Assembly: GCA_965153455.1 (NCBI GenBank)
Contig: OZ234493.1
Coordinates: 35,888,213 to 35,952,212 of the forward strand
Direction of reading: 5' to 3'
DNA length: 64,000 nt
Source: Sphagnum compactum
Taxonomy: Eukaryota > Bryophyta > Sphagnopsida > Sphagnales
A model generated the notes under the pieces. It was not told where the DNA came from. It saw nothing but the letters and a program-made list of their open reading frames with translations, and ran no database searches. Position 1 is the first letter of the stretch. Each line of letters begins with the position of its first letter. Below are positions 23,601 through 34,600 of this stretch, piece by piece. The translations under genes and the position numbers were made by a program.

Positions 23601-24400
23601 AGTACTCATTTTAGGGGCCACTTCTGCTAAGGCTGTTTGAACACGGAGGGGTCTCCCAGAATTTGGAGAGTATTTTGGTGGCTGAAGGTTTATCTGGGAT
23701 CCTTGAAATTCCTGTTCCAAGAGCAATGGAGGACTTCAACAGCTGTGAGATGAAGGTTGTTGCAGAAGAAAATTTCAGATCTTTTAAAGGCTGGTGATCC
23801 CTCACTTCCAAAGCGCTAATAAGATGCTTCAGATTTTCAACAGAGGAAGTCCTTTGAGAATTGTGGCAACCCACAAATATTATTGTTGGTGGGGGTTAAA
23901 AAGACTTTTAGTCACAATTTTAGAATGGGTGTGTGGGGTTTGTGATATTGATCTGTTGATCTGTTATATTGGCAAGGTGATCTCTGGCTATTTTATGTTC
24001 AGCCTCCAAAGAGGCTTGACATACTTTACCTACTTAACTTCAAAACTGTAAAGTAAATCTCAGCAGGTGTTCTGTTTTTCAAAATGTCCACCCAAACTGC
24101 GGAGGAAAAAATACAAATACACTGGGTAACATGCTCTCCAAAAAATTGGAGCATGTCTTTCCGCCGTATGGAAAGCACTGAGGGTTCTGCTTGAGTGGGG
24201 ATGTGCGGTCACAATGTTGTTTGAAGAAATTACTCGAGATGGTCTATTGGAGGAAGGTAGGTTAGATGCAGGTTATACACTTGGTTGTTGAATTTCTAAT
24301 CAAGCTGCAACGACAGAATAGAACACCATAAAATAAATCACTGTTGCAATCTGGTTTTAAGCTTTTTATAACTTTACTATAAGCAATGAAATTAAACAAA
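20690..24400 (+). other. Balanced-composition region with coding-like scraps, no assignable gene
   Basis: Composition is closer to genic than in the neighbouring spacer. Forward-strand scraps look protein-like: DGNLSCSEATKAYQYLFQ ending at a GTGCGA donor-like site (about 21625-21680), CEAEMVLAAEAPGMAQRLDE (about 21988-22060), and a 60-codon stretch 23615-23797. They are separated by stops and match no family I know. A (CCCTAAA)2 block sits at about 21402-21415. The region may hold a decayed spliced gene or a noncoding transcript. Confidence 0.25.
23615..23797 (+). pseudogene. Exon-like fragment, 60 codons, unknown protein
   Basis: After an acceptor-like CATTTTAG, the frame GPLLLRLFEHGGVSQNLESI continues through ILEIPVPRAMEDFNSCEMK to a TGA at 23795. 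Residue composition and the lack of low complexity suggest real coding ancestry. I do not recognise the protein, and no matching upstream exon was found in frame. Confidence 0.25.
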
Positions 24401-24974
24401 ATCATGGTCCACAAATCAAAGAGATTCTAACCGAAGTTAATGGGGATTTTATCATTTCAGTGTCAGGGATTTTTGAAGCTGTAAGGATAAAACAAAATTT
24501 GAAGGATGGATCGATGGATGATGGATGGTGGTAATTTTCTGCCCACAGGTGTTGCTCCCAAACTACCCTTTTATTTTGAATTAGTAGAAAGAGGCACACT
24601 GCTACACTAAAAAACCAGAGAGGGATGGATGACAGTCCTTCAGTGGTGGGTTCAAAACCCCGATTGTAGGGTCACTTGCCACATCAGACATAGTCAACAA
24701 CTTGGGCTAAGCTTTTGGATCCAGGGACTAATGTGGAAAGGGGATCCTTAATGCATACTTTTGTAACTTACATCAGTTTTGAAGTCCAATGTGCACAATG
24801 AGTTAGTTGCACAGATCCTATTTCAACCCCACATTATATGTGCACATTATTATGTCTGTTCTTGCAGGTGATACAAAAGAAAGTATTCGCTGCTTCTTTT
24901 TTTCCCTGACTACCCTTTTGCCTGTCCAGGATATGTCTGGTGTTGCCTGGACATATCTTGGTGCCTACCCATAC

Positions 24975-25090
24975 ACACTTTGGGTCATGTTATGCATGTT
25001 TTGGACTTCTAATGGACTACATTGTTTTGGGCTTGTAATGGACACATAGTCCATTACAAGGTCCAAAACATGCATAACATGGATCCAACG
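24975..25090. repeat. Inverted repeat with ~38-bp arms
   Basis: The left arm at 24981-25018 (GGGTCATGTTATGCATGTTT...AATGGACT) pairs with the right arm at 25048-25086 with only a few mismatches. The 29-bp loop contains a further partial copy (GTTTTGGGCTTGTAATGGAC). Outer GCCTGGACA/TGTCCAGGC sequences at about 24945 and 25095 extend the symmetry. Confidence 0.8.
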
Positions 25091-26720
25091 TGTGTCCAGG
25101 CATCATCCATCTTTTGTGAGAAAAAGATGGATTGGGCCAAGGGCAGACAAGGAAGAAAAGAAGCAGGCAGTACAAAAAGTGCTGCCTGCAACATCAACTC
25201 TGTGCACATATATTGAATGTTGGGGCTCTTCCAGGAAGGGATACACATTGCTATGATATGGCATCAGGTGTTGCATTTTCAACAATTGCATGGATCCCAC
25301 ATGTGCTCATTCCGAACATGGAAGTGGTTTCCAGTGACTTGGAAATCCTCGTGAAGTTTTAAATATTTGAAAGGGGGCCCCGGGTGGGGAGCTTCAAAAT
25401 GGTTAGCTATTAGTACTCCCTCTGTATATTACATTATGTAATTCTTATGCATCATGCAACAGTTTCCTTCCACCACAAGAACAAGCAAGCTGGTCTTGGT
25501 CTCTGTGACTGTCCTTTCCTAGATGCATTTGCACATGATAAGCAGCATCAGCAGAGGATCCCAACACACAATGGAAATTTGGAACTTGTGATTATGGTGA
25601 AAAGAAAAGAAAAACCTATACAGATCTCGAATGCTAAACGTACCAAGTGGCATGATGTCCAAAAGTTGAAGAAACTTTCCACTACTTCATTTCTCCAATT
25701 ATGGCCCACCATGCAGTAGAGCACAATAAGTCAAGTGGACTATGGAACTTCACAGTCTCTTTCTTCACTTTCTCTTAAACCCATCAAGGTGATGATTCAG
25801 CCTCAGTGATGAAAATGGTAAATGAAAGATCCCTTATTGGAATTATAGTCCCCAAGGAATTATAGTCCCCAATCCCCCCGCCCCCCAAACCAGCTTTAAA
25901 CTTTTGTCTCCTCCATAGGATGGGCCTGGCATCTCATGGACTGCATTTGTCTCCTTTAAAAATAGAGTAATCCAGTTCTTAGGAACCACATTTCCTTGGA
26001 CAATGGGATATTTGTCCCCTTAGATGCACATAAGTCTAGCCCTCGAGAACTGCATCTCATTGGACACTGGACTATCTGTGTCTCCCTAAAAGCTCAAAAG
26101 TCCAGCAGCTGTAAGTAAAAACTAACAGGAGAATGCTCAACTGAGCTTCAGGGGCTTCCTTCCAGGAAATGATCACATCCTTCCTACACAATGAGAAATG
26201 CCCGGCATGGTTGACAACAGAGCATATGACAAATCACAAAATCCAGTTTATGGATCCTATCTATACCATGTCTGGAGATGTTTGCATTAATTAATTTCAG
26301 CTACAAAGTTGAACCCACATAAGAACTTGCTTGCATGAAGACACCAAACACCTCCAACTAGCTCTGTCTTGCACAGTTGCACTTACTTGATGATCGAGTC
26401 TAGACTTTTTAGTACTAACTTCTTGTATCCTTCTCCACACAATGACAAAAACCCTCAACAAAATCACATGCTTCACAACATTAACCTGTCTCAATTCACC
26501 AAAACCAAAGGAACATCACCAGCTTTAGGGGCCACCTCACTGAGATCACTCTTCCATCCTGATCGGATATCCAAGTTATATCGCATATTAAGCTGCCTGT
26601 ATCTCATACCAGAAAGTGGTCCATATCCATTTGGTGCATGGATAAAAACTGATTCGCATCCACCTGATGAGCAGGCTATGGATGTAAAGGATGCTGGTTA
26701 GGTCTGGCTCAAGGCCACAT
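25091..26720. other. Spacer, no gene recognised
   Basis: Short ORFs on both strands lack domains. GGAATTATAGTCCCC is duplicated at about 25838-25871. A loose three-fold pattern (CATCTCAT/CATTTCCT followed by TGGAC and TTTGTCTCC/GTGTCTCC) appears near 25929, 25987 and 26050. Confidence 0.4.
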
Positions 26721-26727
26721 GTTATGG

Positions 26728-26890
26728 GAAAAGCATTGGCACTCATCGGCACACATCTCTTGCCAGTTACATCGTCCATTGTCTGTATATGGGTATGTCC
26801 AGGAAAGGCATTGGCACTCACTCATTGGCACACCTCTCTTGCCAGAGAGATACCTAGTCCATCATCTATCTGTAGATGGGTATGTCCAGG
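26728..26890. repeat. Direct tandem duplication, ~75-87-bp unit
   Basis: GCATTGGCACTCA...GGCACAC.TCTCTTGCCAG...ATGGGTATGTCCAGG occurs twice (about 26731-26803 and 26806-26890). The copies differ by a small CTCA insertion and a longer middle in the second copy. Confidence 0.85.
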
Positions 26891-26920
26891 ATCAGTGCTA
26901 TGAGCAGAACTGGTTTGGTT

Positions 26921-27870
26921 TCTAAGATGTAAGTAACTTGGGGCATGTATTGAGCTGCCAGGCAAACTCCATTAGTAATTAGCTTGTCTAAGAAATACAT
27001 TAGATGTTGTCATAAAATATGTTGTGTGTGTGTGTATGCGCACTAAACGTGGATGCTATAGATGGGAGACATTAAACACCCGCATCAAACTTTGTGGGGC
27101 TTGTTGCTTTTGTGCAAAATCGTGCTATAAAATTGAGATGCTCCTTTGAGGATTCAACTTCCACCAACTTCAGTGAAGTAGGATCTAGTCATTATCACTA
27201 GTAGTGCTACTTGAAACAATTGCATCAAAATTTGTACTTATTTGTAATTTTTCAGGTTTTTACTTCAACCCTATGATAGAACCGTATTGGGTGCCTGCAT
27301 GCCTCTTTTTTTTTTTTGGGGACACCCCCTCCCTATAAAGCTCAGTGGGGTGTTTAACATTCTGCACTATAGATTGGTCTGGGCTACTAGTGTTGGGTGG
27401 GTATTTGATTTTGACAATTACCAACAATTTTTGGTTTCTTAGTATTTCAGAATGAGAGAACTGTTGGGTTTCTGGACTTTGAGGAAAAACCCAAGAATCA
27501 AATAACCATCGGTTTTAGTTATTTCAAAACCTGAAAGACGCGACCACCGTTTGTCAAGGAGAAATCGTGCAAATCAAAGGCAGTGATTTCGGCTTTTTCA
27601 CATTTTTGAGAACCCTTGGTACATTAGACACAGAAAAACCTGGGTATTTGATTATTTGATAACTATGGTTACGATCCCCAAGAACTGCAGGTATGGGAAT
27701 TTGAGTTGTCCACGTTGCCTACCATTAATTTAAATGAATTCTGGAAAAAAAAAAATAGCCAACTAGGTAGCTAAATTTAACTAGAAAAAAATGGAACTCT
27801 CAAATTACACTTGGGTCAGAATGTGAAGAAACTGGAGAAAATCTGGTCCGTGACCTATCAGATAAGGAAA
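26921..27870. other. Spacer, no gene recognised
   Basis: Contains a short GT run at about 27022-27036 and a T run near 27307-27319. 'GGTATTTGATT' and its reverse complement recur at about 27400-27660, giving weak potential to fold. No coding frame recognised. Confidence 0.4.
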
Positions 27871-27874
27871 ATGA

Positions 27875-27966
27875 GTCAATTGTAGGTGGATTAGCCATAG
27901 TAACTAGGGAACCGTGGCGTGTCAATTGTAGGTGGATTAGCCATAGTAACTAAGGAACCGTGGCGT
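27875..27966. repeat. 46-bp tandem duplication, nearly identical
   Basis: The unit beginning GTCAATTGTAGGTGGATTAG is present at 27875-27920 and 27921-27966, with a single difference (CTAGGGA against CTAAGGA). A G11 run follows at 27972-27982. Confidence 0.95.
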
Positions 27967-28139
27967 GGGTTGGGGGGGGGGGAGTAGGGAACAGGACATG
28001 ATAACTTATAACAGACAAAGTGGCCGGCCTCTTGTGAGCGTTTTGCCGTTTGCTAGCAGTTACAGCGACAGCAAGCGACGGCGCTGTCGCCCTACACTCC
28101 AACAAGCCAGCACTGTTTGTGGAAACAAGGGGTTGGTGG

Positions 28140-28171
28140 GAGGAAGGAAGGAAGGAAGGAAGGAAGGAAGG
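28140..28171 (+). repeat. (GGAA)n microsatellite
   Basis: About seven consecutive GGAA/AAGG units. They encode the repetitive ends of the small ORFs on both strands here, which are therefore not genes. Confidence 0.95.
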
Positions 28172-28779
28172 GATTGTTTGATTTTTGCTATAATTCACTT
28201 ACAAGAATGAATGTCCCATTTGTAGATTAACACTTGTTCCTCTTGTAATAGATTAAGTTTGCTGCCCTATTTTTGAAACAAAAATGGAGCTAGCTAGCTA
28301 TGGCTTTCTGACACATGCCCAAATACATTCAAACACTCTCCTATCTACAATTGCCCTGCACCTCTCAGAGTGAATAATGATGGTGGTGGGTCCTGTGTGA
28401 TTGATGGATTGAATGAGATGGGAAATGCCCAAAGTGTAGCAAACCATACTAGGCTACCTTGGCAGCTAGCTTCCCACACATGTTTGTTGAATAATTCATT
28501 CATTCATTCATTTTGGAATTCCTTCTTGTATTGACAAATATAAAATATTCCATGATGATTCAATGTTTTCCTTCACAAATTTTGGTCATTTGGAATTGTT
28601 TTGGAGAATTTTCAACATTGCTGAAAATAATAAAATTAAAGTCAAAAAAGCTGCCAAGGTTAGTAGAGTATTTCTGAAGCTGCATCTGATGTTGGTTTTG
28701 AAGCATTTTTGACCTTGAACTAATTGGAAAGTAGTAGTCCCAACAGAATGTGGTAGGTGGGTTGGAACTTTGTGAACTT

Positions 28780-29010
28780 CATGTTAACCAACTAGCTATT
28801 AGTCTACCATGGACAAAAATTGTTTGCAAAAGACCCATTGCAAAGGTGATTGAGAGGAAAAAAATTGCTTGCTAGGAGGTTTAGAATTTAGATGAATCTT
28901 TTGAAGCAATAGCTAAGGTGAAGAAAAAGACATGATAAATGAGGATCATGCATGTTTTCAGAAGAAGTTAAAACACATCACATACTAGTGTTAAGATAGG
29001 ATAATCCTTT
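28780..29010 (+). repeat. Direct repeat pair 1, left copy
   Basis: Matches 29466-29700 throughout: CTAGCTATTA.TCTAC.ATGGACAAAAAT, CCCATTGCAAAG, GCTTG.TA.GAGGTT, TTAGATGAATCTTTT, AAGACA.GAT, ATCGTGCATGTTTT-like and an A-rich end. Noncoding. Confidence 0.75.
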
Positions 29011-29465
29011 TTTTATCAGTTGTCTTGATGTTAATACTATTGCACAAGGATGGTGCAAATCTATTGTTGTAAATATTGATTAGGGATCCTAGTTGATGTT
29101 GTTACTACTTTCGTTTGTTGCACTCGCAACATCGTTACTATTTGTGTTTGTGTGATGTTACATTCTCCTTTCACATTGTTGCTACATGTTCTCGACTCAT
29201 CTTTAGTTTTTTCATCCTACTATGGTTTACTCTTAGCTATTGATCTTCTTATTCCTTTTTTTTCTTTTTCTTCTTCCCCTCCTCCATTTCCATATCTATT
29301 AATTGTTCAATTTAAAATGCAAGAACAACAACTTCATGTTCACTAGATGCCAAGAAAAATTGGAAGATTTTTGGAGCTTCGTTGCATGAACTTCATGGAT
29401 ACCCATTAGTTCCTAGTTGTTAGGGAAAATTGCATTTATAGTTCCAGGAGCATGAGCTTCATGCT

Positions 29466-29700
29466 AGCTAGCTATTAATCTACGATGGACAAAAATGTTC
29501 ACAAAAATACCCATTGCAAAGTTAATTAAGAAGAAAAAATGCTTGTTAAGAGGTTCAAAATTTAGATGAATCTTTTACGACTATATTTGTGGTGAAAAAA
29601 AAAGACAAGATGAATGAAGATCGTGCATGTTTTTAAAGAAGCTAAGAAGAAATAGGTTAAAGACGAATATAACATATTGGTGTGAAAATGGGATATTGCC
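29466..29700 (+). repeat. Direct repeat pair 1, right copy
   Basis: Second copy of the 28780-29010 segment, in the same orientation about 690 bp away, with many substitutions and small gaps. The divergence implies an old duplication or two insertions of the same element. Confidence 0.75.
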
Positions 29701-30544
29701 AGTAGGAGAACATCACAATCACAACGCTTATGCCCAATAGAAACCCTAGCTGCTAATTTTTTGAAATAAAACCTAATCCTTCCAACTTTTGGCATTTGAA
29801 ATTTTTTTGGCAATCTAGGCAATTAATTTTGAAAAAAAAAACATATATTGAAAATAATTTAATTAATACCAAAATGGTAAAGGTATTATGGTAATACATC
29901 AGGCATGCATGAAAGGTTGCAAAAGATAACATCGAAACGCATGTTTAATGGAATATCTAATGAGTGTTGGGGGTATTGCATTATCCTCCAAAACTTTGTT
30001 GAAGTTCTTTTACTTGTTTCGAATTATTGTTATTTGTTAAAATTATATGTTTTGTTAGTTACAATTGCACATACCAAATATTAGGTTAAAATTTTTGAAC
30101 CATTGAAACCTACATTTGTGCAAAACCATCATTGCATACAATCACCATCTTATACGATAGCCCCCAATTCAATACTCACATAGAAATAATGCATATTTTT
30201 CATTGTATGTTTTCATGGTTTATGTAATACCTTCATGATGATCAAAACCATCCCCTCCCAATCCAAGGCATAGATAAAATACCCAGGTGAGAATATTGCA
30301 TATAATTTAGATTTTTTCAAAGTTTGTGCCCTCAAAACATTTGAAAGACAATGTTCCAATCCAAGGAATATATGAAATATCCACATGAGAGTATTGTATA
30401 CACTCTGAATTTTTTAAGTTTATGCAAAATGTTGACAAAAAATTTAAATGTTGCAATACTTTCATTTTGTTTCTTTCGTCATTGTTTTCAGTAGTTGTGA
30501 GGTTGTTTGGAAAAACAACTAGGAAAGTAGGTGCAACCATGAAG

Positions 30545-30715
30545 GTGAGGTTTGGTAGGTACCTACTTCAATTTCTAGTAGGTAGGAAGGTGAAAGTGTG
30601 GGGGAGAAATAATTACACAATAAATTGGAATACCGTTAGTTGAGCTCATTGCTATATGGGTGGGTAGGTAGGTTGGTAAGTAGATGGGTGGGCGTGTAGG
30701 GTGGGAAGGTGAGAC
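30545..30715. repeat. TAGGTAGG-rich island
   Basis: Many copies of TAGGTAGG, GGTAGGT and GTGGGTGGG in degenerate order. It resembles the CCTA/TAGG zone inside the dispersed repeat copies near 15.6 and 51.4 kb. Confidence 0.6.
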
Positions 30716-30938
30716 TAAATGGGGGCAAAAACAATTCATTGGCCATTTCAACGCATGTCCATCAAATAATTAATTAATTTTGGAAAATTCATTTCAAGAA
30801 ATGAAATATTCCTAAATATTCACTATTTTCCTTCACAATATTTTTTTTTTGATTTGGAAGAAACGAATTTTTTTAAAAATCAAGATTTTTGAAAATAATA
30901 TAATTAGTGTCGAATTGGCCAAGGTACTAGGGTGGTAG

Positions 30939-31205
30939 CTTAAGGGATGTTGGCCCCTTGGTAATAGGTCTATTTTTTACATGAGGATTTTTGAAAGATA
31001 ATATTTTGGCTTGTGTTGGAAGTTGAGATTAGTTATAGAGTTATAATATATCTTGAAGGATTTTGGTTTCTTTTAGAGGATTTTTGGAAGATTATGTTTT
31101 TGCATGGTGAAATATTTGAGTTTCCATAATTCTTCTTTTTGCCTTAAGATAACCCTTTTTAATGTAAATGGCAAGGCCACAATGTGACACACCCCCTTGT
31201 TTTTT
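30939..31205 (+). repeat. Direct repeat pair 2, left copy
   Basis: About 265 bp closely matching 31679-31940: GCTTAAGGGAT.TTGGCCC, GAGGATTTTTGAAAGAT, TTGAGATTAGTTATAGA, CTTGAAGGATTTTGGTTTC, GAAATATTTGAGTTTC, TGTAAATGGCAAGGCCACAA and GACACACC. Confidence 0.88.
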
Positions 31206-31678
31206 CACTTTTGTGGTGTAGCCACAGTGGCAACCATCCATAGTGTTCTAAAACCCTAGTCCAAAAACCCTATTGAACTTGTGTGCCCTACCCTAACACC
31301 ATCCCCACACCCATTACTTTGGATGAAGTCCCACCTTTAAATAGTGTGAAACTAAGTTCGCGCTTTTTGAAAACAATGCCCATGATACAAAGAAAATGAG
31401 TATTTTAAAGTAAAGTCTCATTTTATAGTGTTCAATTTGGCTTATTCGTCTTGTGGATGATTGCCACTATGACTATATCACAAAATTGAAAAAAAAAAAA
31501 ACCGTGATGGATGGATGGATGGATGGATGGTCTTAGAAGTGGTTGAAAGTTTTCTACTAATTGACAAGAGAAATATTGAAGGATTGATTGGGTAGCCTAC
31601 ATCCATCCTGGACTTTGTTGGCCTTGCGTACTACCAAGGCAAGGATATTGTGTTTAGATTCATCATAGAGTATAGCAG
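31206..31678. other. Spacer between repeat pair 2 copies
   Basis: No gene seen. A (GGAT)n microsatellite of about six units lies at 31506-31530, preceded by an A run. Confidence 0.6.
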
Positions 31679-31940
31679 CTTAAGGGATTTTGGCCCATAC
31701 TAGGTAATAGGCTTATTTTCATATGAGGATTTTTGAAAGATGATATTTTGGCTTGCATTGAAACTTGAGATTAGTTATAGAACTATAATATCTTGAAGGA
31801 TTTTGGTTTCTTTTGAAGGATTTTTTGAAGACTATATTTTTGCACAAGTGAAATATTTGAGTTTCTTCTTTTGCCTTAAGATACAACTTTATAATGTAAA
31901 TGGCAAGGCCACAATTTGACACACCACCTTGTTTGGTGTT
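31679..31940 (+). repeat. Direct repeat pair 2, right copy
   Basis: Same orientation as 30939-31205, about 740 bp away. It is shorter by small deletions, for example after GAGTTTC. The pair could be the ends of an old inserted element, but no terminal TG..CA boundary or target duplication is clear. Confidence 0.88.
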
Positions 31941-32387
31941 TTTTTGTGTGTAATTTAAACAATAATAGGTAGATAGATGTACAACATCTTATCTATTGGC
32001 AGGGCCAATGTATGTGTTTGTGATGCCTTCTTGTTCTTCCACTACTTTTAGTCACCCAATGTTGTCTTGTATGCTTACAAGATTCTCTTTGGCAGCCCCC
32101 ATTGTTGCCTTGTAATATGCTTCCAACAAGAGTGTCTCTTTGGTGGCCCAATGTTGTCTTATTAGGTACCTACATGTGGTGTGCAAGTGACTAGTGTCTT
32201 TTTAAAATTGAAATAATGAAAAATTGAAAAACAAAACTCCCCAATAAATTAGAAAATTTTGTGGAATTTATGTATGGGAGAAAAAAATTGCCATTTTTGA
32301 GTTTTAGGAAAAAAAAAACCCCATGAAATTTCGGATTAAAAATAAATAAATCTGCTGTTTTCCCATGTTGAAGTTTGGTAAAAGAAA

Positions 32388-32747
32388 GAGCACCTTATCT
32401 AAGTACATCTCCACCAAGACCCCTTTATTTGGTCCTTTAGGATCTCTTTTTGAGCAGTTATAGGGTGTGGGTAATCGAGGTAGACTGAATGTATAAGGTT
32501 AATAGTTGGAAGCTTAGGGAGAAGGGCAGATGGAGAAGGGTTTTTCCAATAAGTAGGGTGTTCTTTGGAAGGGTTATTAGTCCAGGCCAAAACTCGTGGC
32601 AGCCAATTGTAGGAATAGAGAATTTTCATGCAACCAATGAGAAGTGGCACCATGGAGTGAAGGGTCCTCCGTTTTCTTTAAGGATCTCTTACATGGTTCC
32701 TAAAGGACTCAGATAAGTCCCCTACAGATACCAGGAGAGCACCTTAT
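32388..32747. mobile_element. 338-bp insertion with 11-bp target-site duplication, MULE-like
   Basis: GAGCACCTTAT is present exactly at 32388-32398 and 32737-32747, flanking 338 bp. The two ends share partial inverted similarity: CTAAGTACATCTCC...GTCCTTTAGGATC at the left, and on the opposite strand TCTCCTGGTAT...GTCCTTTAGGA at the right. Duplications of 8-11 bp are typical of Mutator-like elements. There is no transposase, so this is a non-autonomous element if the reading is right. A SINE is less likely because no A tail or Pol III box is seen. Confidence 0.65.
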
Positions 32748-32844
32748 GTTCACAAATATCCCGCTCAAACAAGAGATCCCATATGCATAAAGACCTTGCC
32801 CCTTTTTTTTAACACGGAAATTGTAATCTTGCAAATGGGTACTA

Positions 32845-32880
32845 GGGAGGGGAGGGGAGGGGAGGGGAGGGGGGGGGGGG
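32845..32880 (+). repeat. (GGGGA)n run ending in G12
   Basis: About five GGGGA units followed by twelve G (about 32869-32880). Potential G-quadruplex former on the plus strand. Confidence 0.9.
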
Positions 32881-33001
32881 AAACATTTTGGAACCATGGG
32901 TACTCAGTCTCATGTACTCTCTACCTCATACCCTCTACATCCCATGAATCCAATGCTTTGCATCCTACATCCACATCCACAATAGTGCTTTATCGTATTA
33001 A

Positions 33002-33223
33002 AGGTGCATTCACACTTGGTGTTAAAAGACTCTAATGTTGAGTCCTCTAACACCATGCTAGTCATTTAGGACTTAAAAAACTTACTCACCATGAAAATGT
33101 TATGTTAAGTTAACATTCACTTAACATTAGGCTATCATCCATTTAACATTTGGGTGCCACCTAGGATGCCATCTAGATTTTTCATTTAACACTGACTTAA
33201 CTTCATCGAGTGTAAATGCACCA
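33002..33223. mobile_element. 222-bp MITE with TAA target duplication, Tourist/Harbinger-like
   Basis: Terminal inverted repeats read AGGTGCATTCACACTTGGTG at the left and TGGTGCATTTACACTCGATG on the opposite strand at the right. Both are followed internally by GTTAA-type sequence. TAA at 32999-33001 and 33224-33226 flanks the element. TWA duplications and noncoding length fit Tourist-type MITEs mobilised by Harbinger transposases. A related right end is seen near 53650-53670 (TCATCAAGTGTGAATGG). Confidence 0.75.
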
Positions 33224-33914
33224 TAAGTATGATTAGGTTTCAACCTTATTAGGTCAAGAGGTATGCCACAAAAGAAGGTTCAATAGAGGCCAAAAGCCAT
33301 AGGTATATCAAAACCAGTTTTGTTTGGCAATAAAATTTATTGGCTGGAAGGTCTAACACTAGGCTAATAATAGAGTATCTCATTGAGGGTTGAGTGGCCA
33401 TCTCATTGTTGCTTATAAATAATAGAAGCACAAACTCCACTAACTCTCTAAACACCAAACTCATTTAGGACATGTTTTCATTAGTCATGTGATTCACGAA
33501 TGTACCATACCAACGACTTTCCATTATAATTCACCCTCCGGTTGTGATCACAATCACCTCATATCTCTGCAAGTCAATGTCGACCAAAATACAAAAGTTG
33601 TGAGAGCTACGAGTCAAACTATGAATCGTTAAATGTTGACATTTATGCCCCTTTTATTATATGAAAGCATTTGTATTTTTAAAGTTCTCAAAAAAGGTTC
33701 CCGACAATACAATAATAGACCCTAACTACCCGTTCCCAATATTCCTAACATACACAATTTCAAAATAGTTGCACTTTCCAATTACAATGGAAAAGTACAT
33801 GAAAATTTTTAATCACTTTCCATTGCTTTGTTGTAGTCATAGTTTCTCATGTTGTAGTCATAAGAAACTATGATGACCACGTAATGGGAAGATGCCGTTA
33901 CGAGTAAACTGCAG

Positions 33915-34140
33915 ATGAATGAACATTATTATACAAAAGAAGTGATGTCCATCATTTGTTGTGACACATATCCGATGTCAATCAAAGTCCCAATTTGCTC
34001 ATTGGAGCCAACTTTGAGCATTTGTGGCTTGTTGTTTGGCCCTAAGTTACTAACAAGCAGCTCATTGTGTAATGGCTCTACCCAATGTTATATGACCATG
34101 ATCAATATTTTATTTCAAATATCAACTCCTTAGGAAGGAA
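33915..34140 (-). pseudogene. Coding-like fragment, possibly Ty3/gypsy pol linker
   Basis: A 50-codon reverse-strand stretch (about 34092-33943) reads NELLVSNLGPNNKPQMLKVG, followed by an acidic/hydrophobic segment. The NLG..NKPQMLKVGS pattern resembles the segment just before reverse transcriptase in plant gypsy polyproteins, but no catalytic motif is present. The assignment is weak. Confidence 0.22.
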
Positions 34141-34229
34141 AATAAAGAATCTTTAGGAATATTTTTATTTTTCGAAATTGAATGTTTCAAAATTTATTAA
34201 TTGTTTGGGAGGCATGTGCCAAACTTGCC

Positions 34230-34600
34230 AAGGTGCTACAATATATGGAATATTTGGAATCGAAAATTTTGAAAACTGAAATGTTTGAATTCCAATGTGT
34301 GAATATTGAAAGCTAAAAAATTGAAATTTGTATGTGAAATGTTTGGAATCGAAAATTTTGAGAACTAAAAATGTTTGAATTGGGATGTGTGAATACTTTA
34401 AAGCTGAAAACTGAAGTTTGAAATTTGAAATCTCTATACGAAGCGTTTGACATTTGAAAATTTGAAAACTGAGATGTTTGAATTTGGATGTGTGAATATT
34501 GAAAGTTGAAAACTAAAAACCAAAATGTCTGAATAATAATGAAAACTGAACACTGAAATGTCTGAATATTGAAATCTTTATATGAAATGTTTGAAATTTT
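34230..34600. repeat. Degenerate ~100-bp tandem repeat, 3-4 copies
   Basis: GAATCGAAAATTTTGAAAAC, TGAAATGTTTGAATT and GGATGTGTGAATA.TGAAAG recur in the same order near 34257, 34351 and 34455, with a shortened fourth unit to 34600. Noncoding. Confidence 0.8.

Noticed and set aside
24640-24690. tRNA-like B box (GTGGGTTCAAAACCCC)
   Set aside because: No A box, acceptor stem or anticodon arm can be built upstream.
28140-28210. Arg/Lys/Glu-Gly repeat protein from the GGAA run
   Set aside because: It is a microsatellite read in frame; ORFs on both strands end in it.
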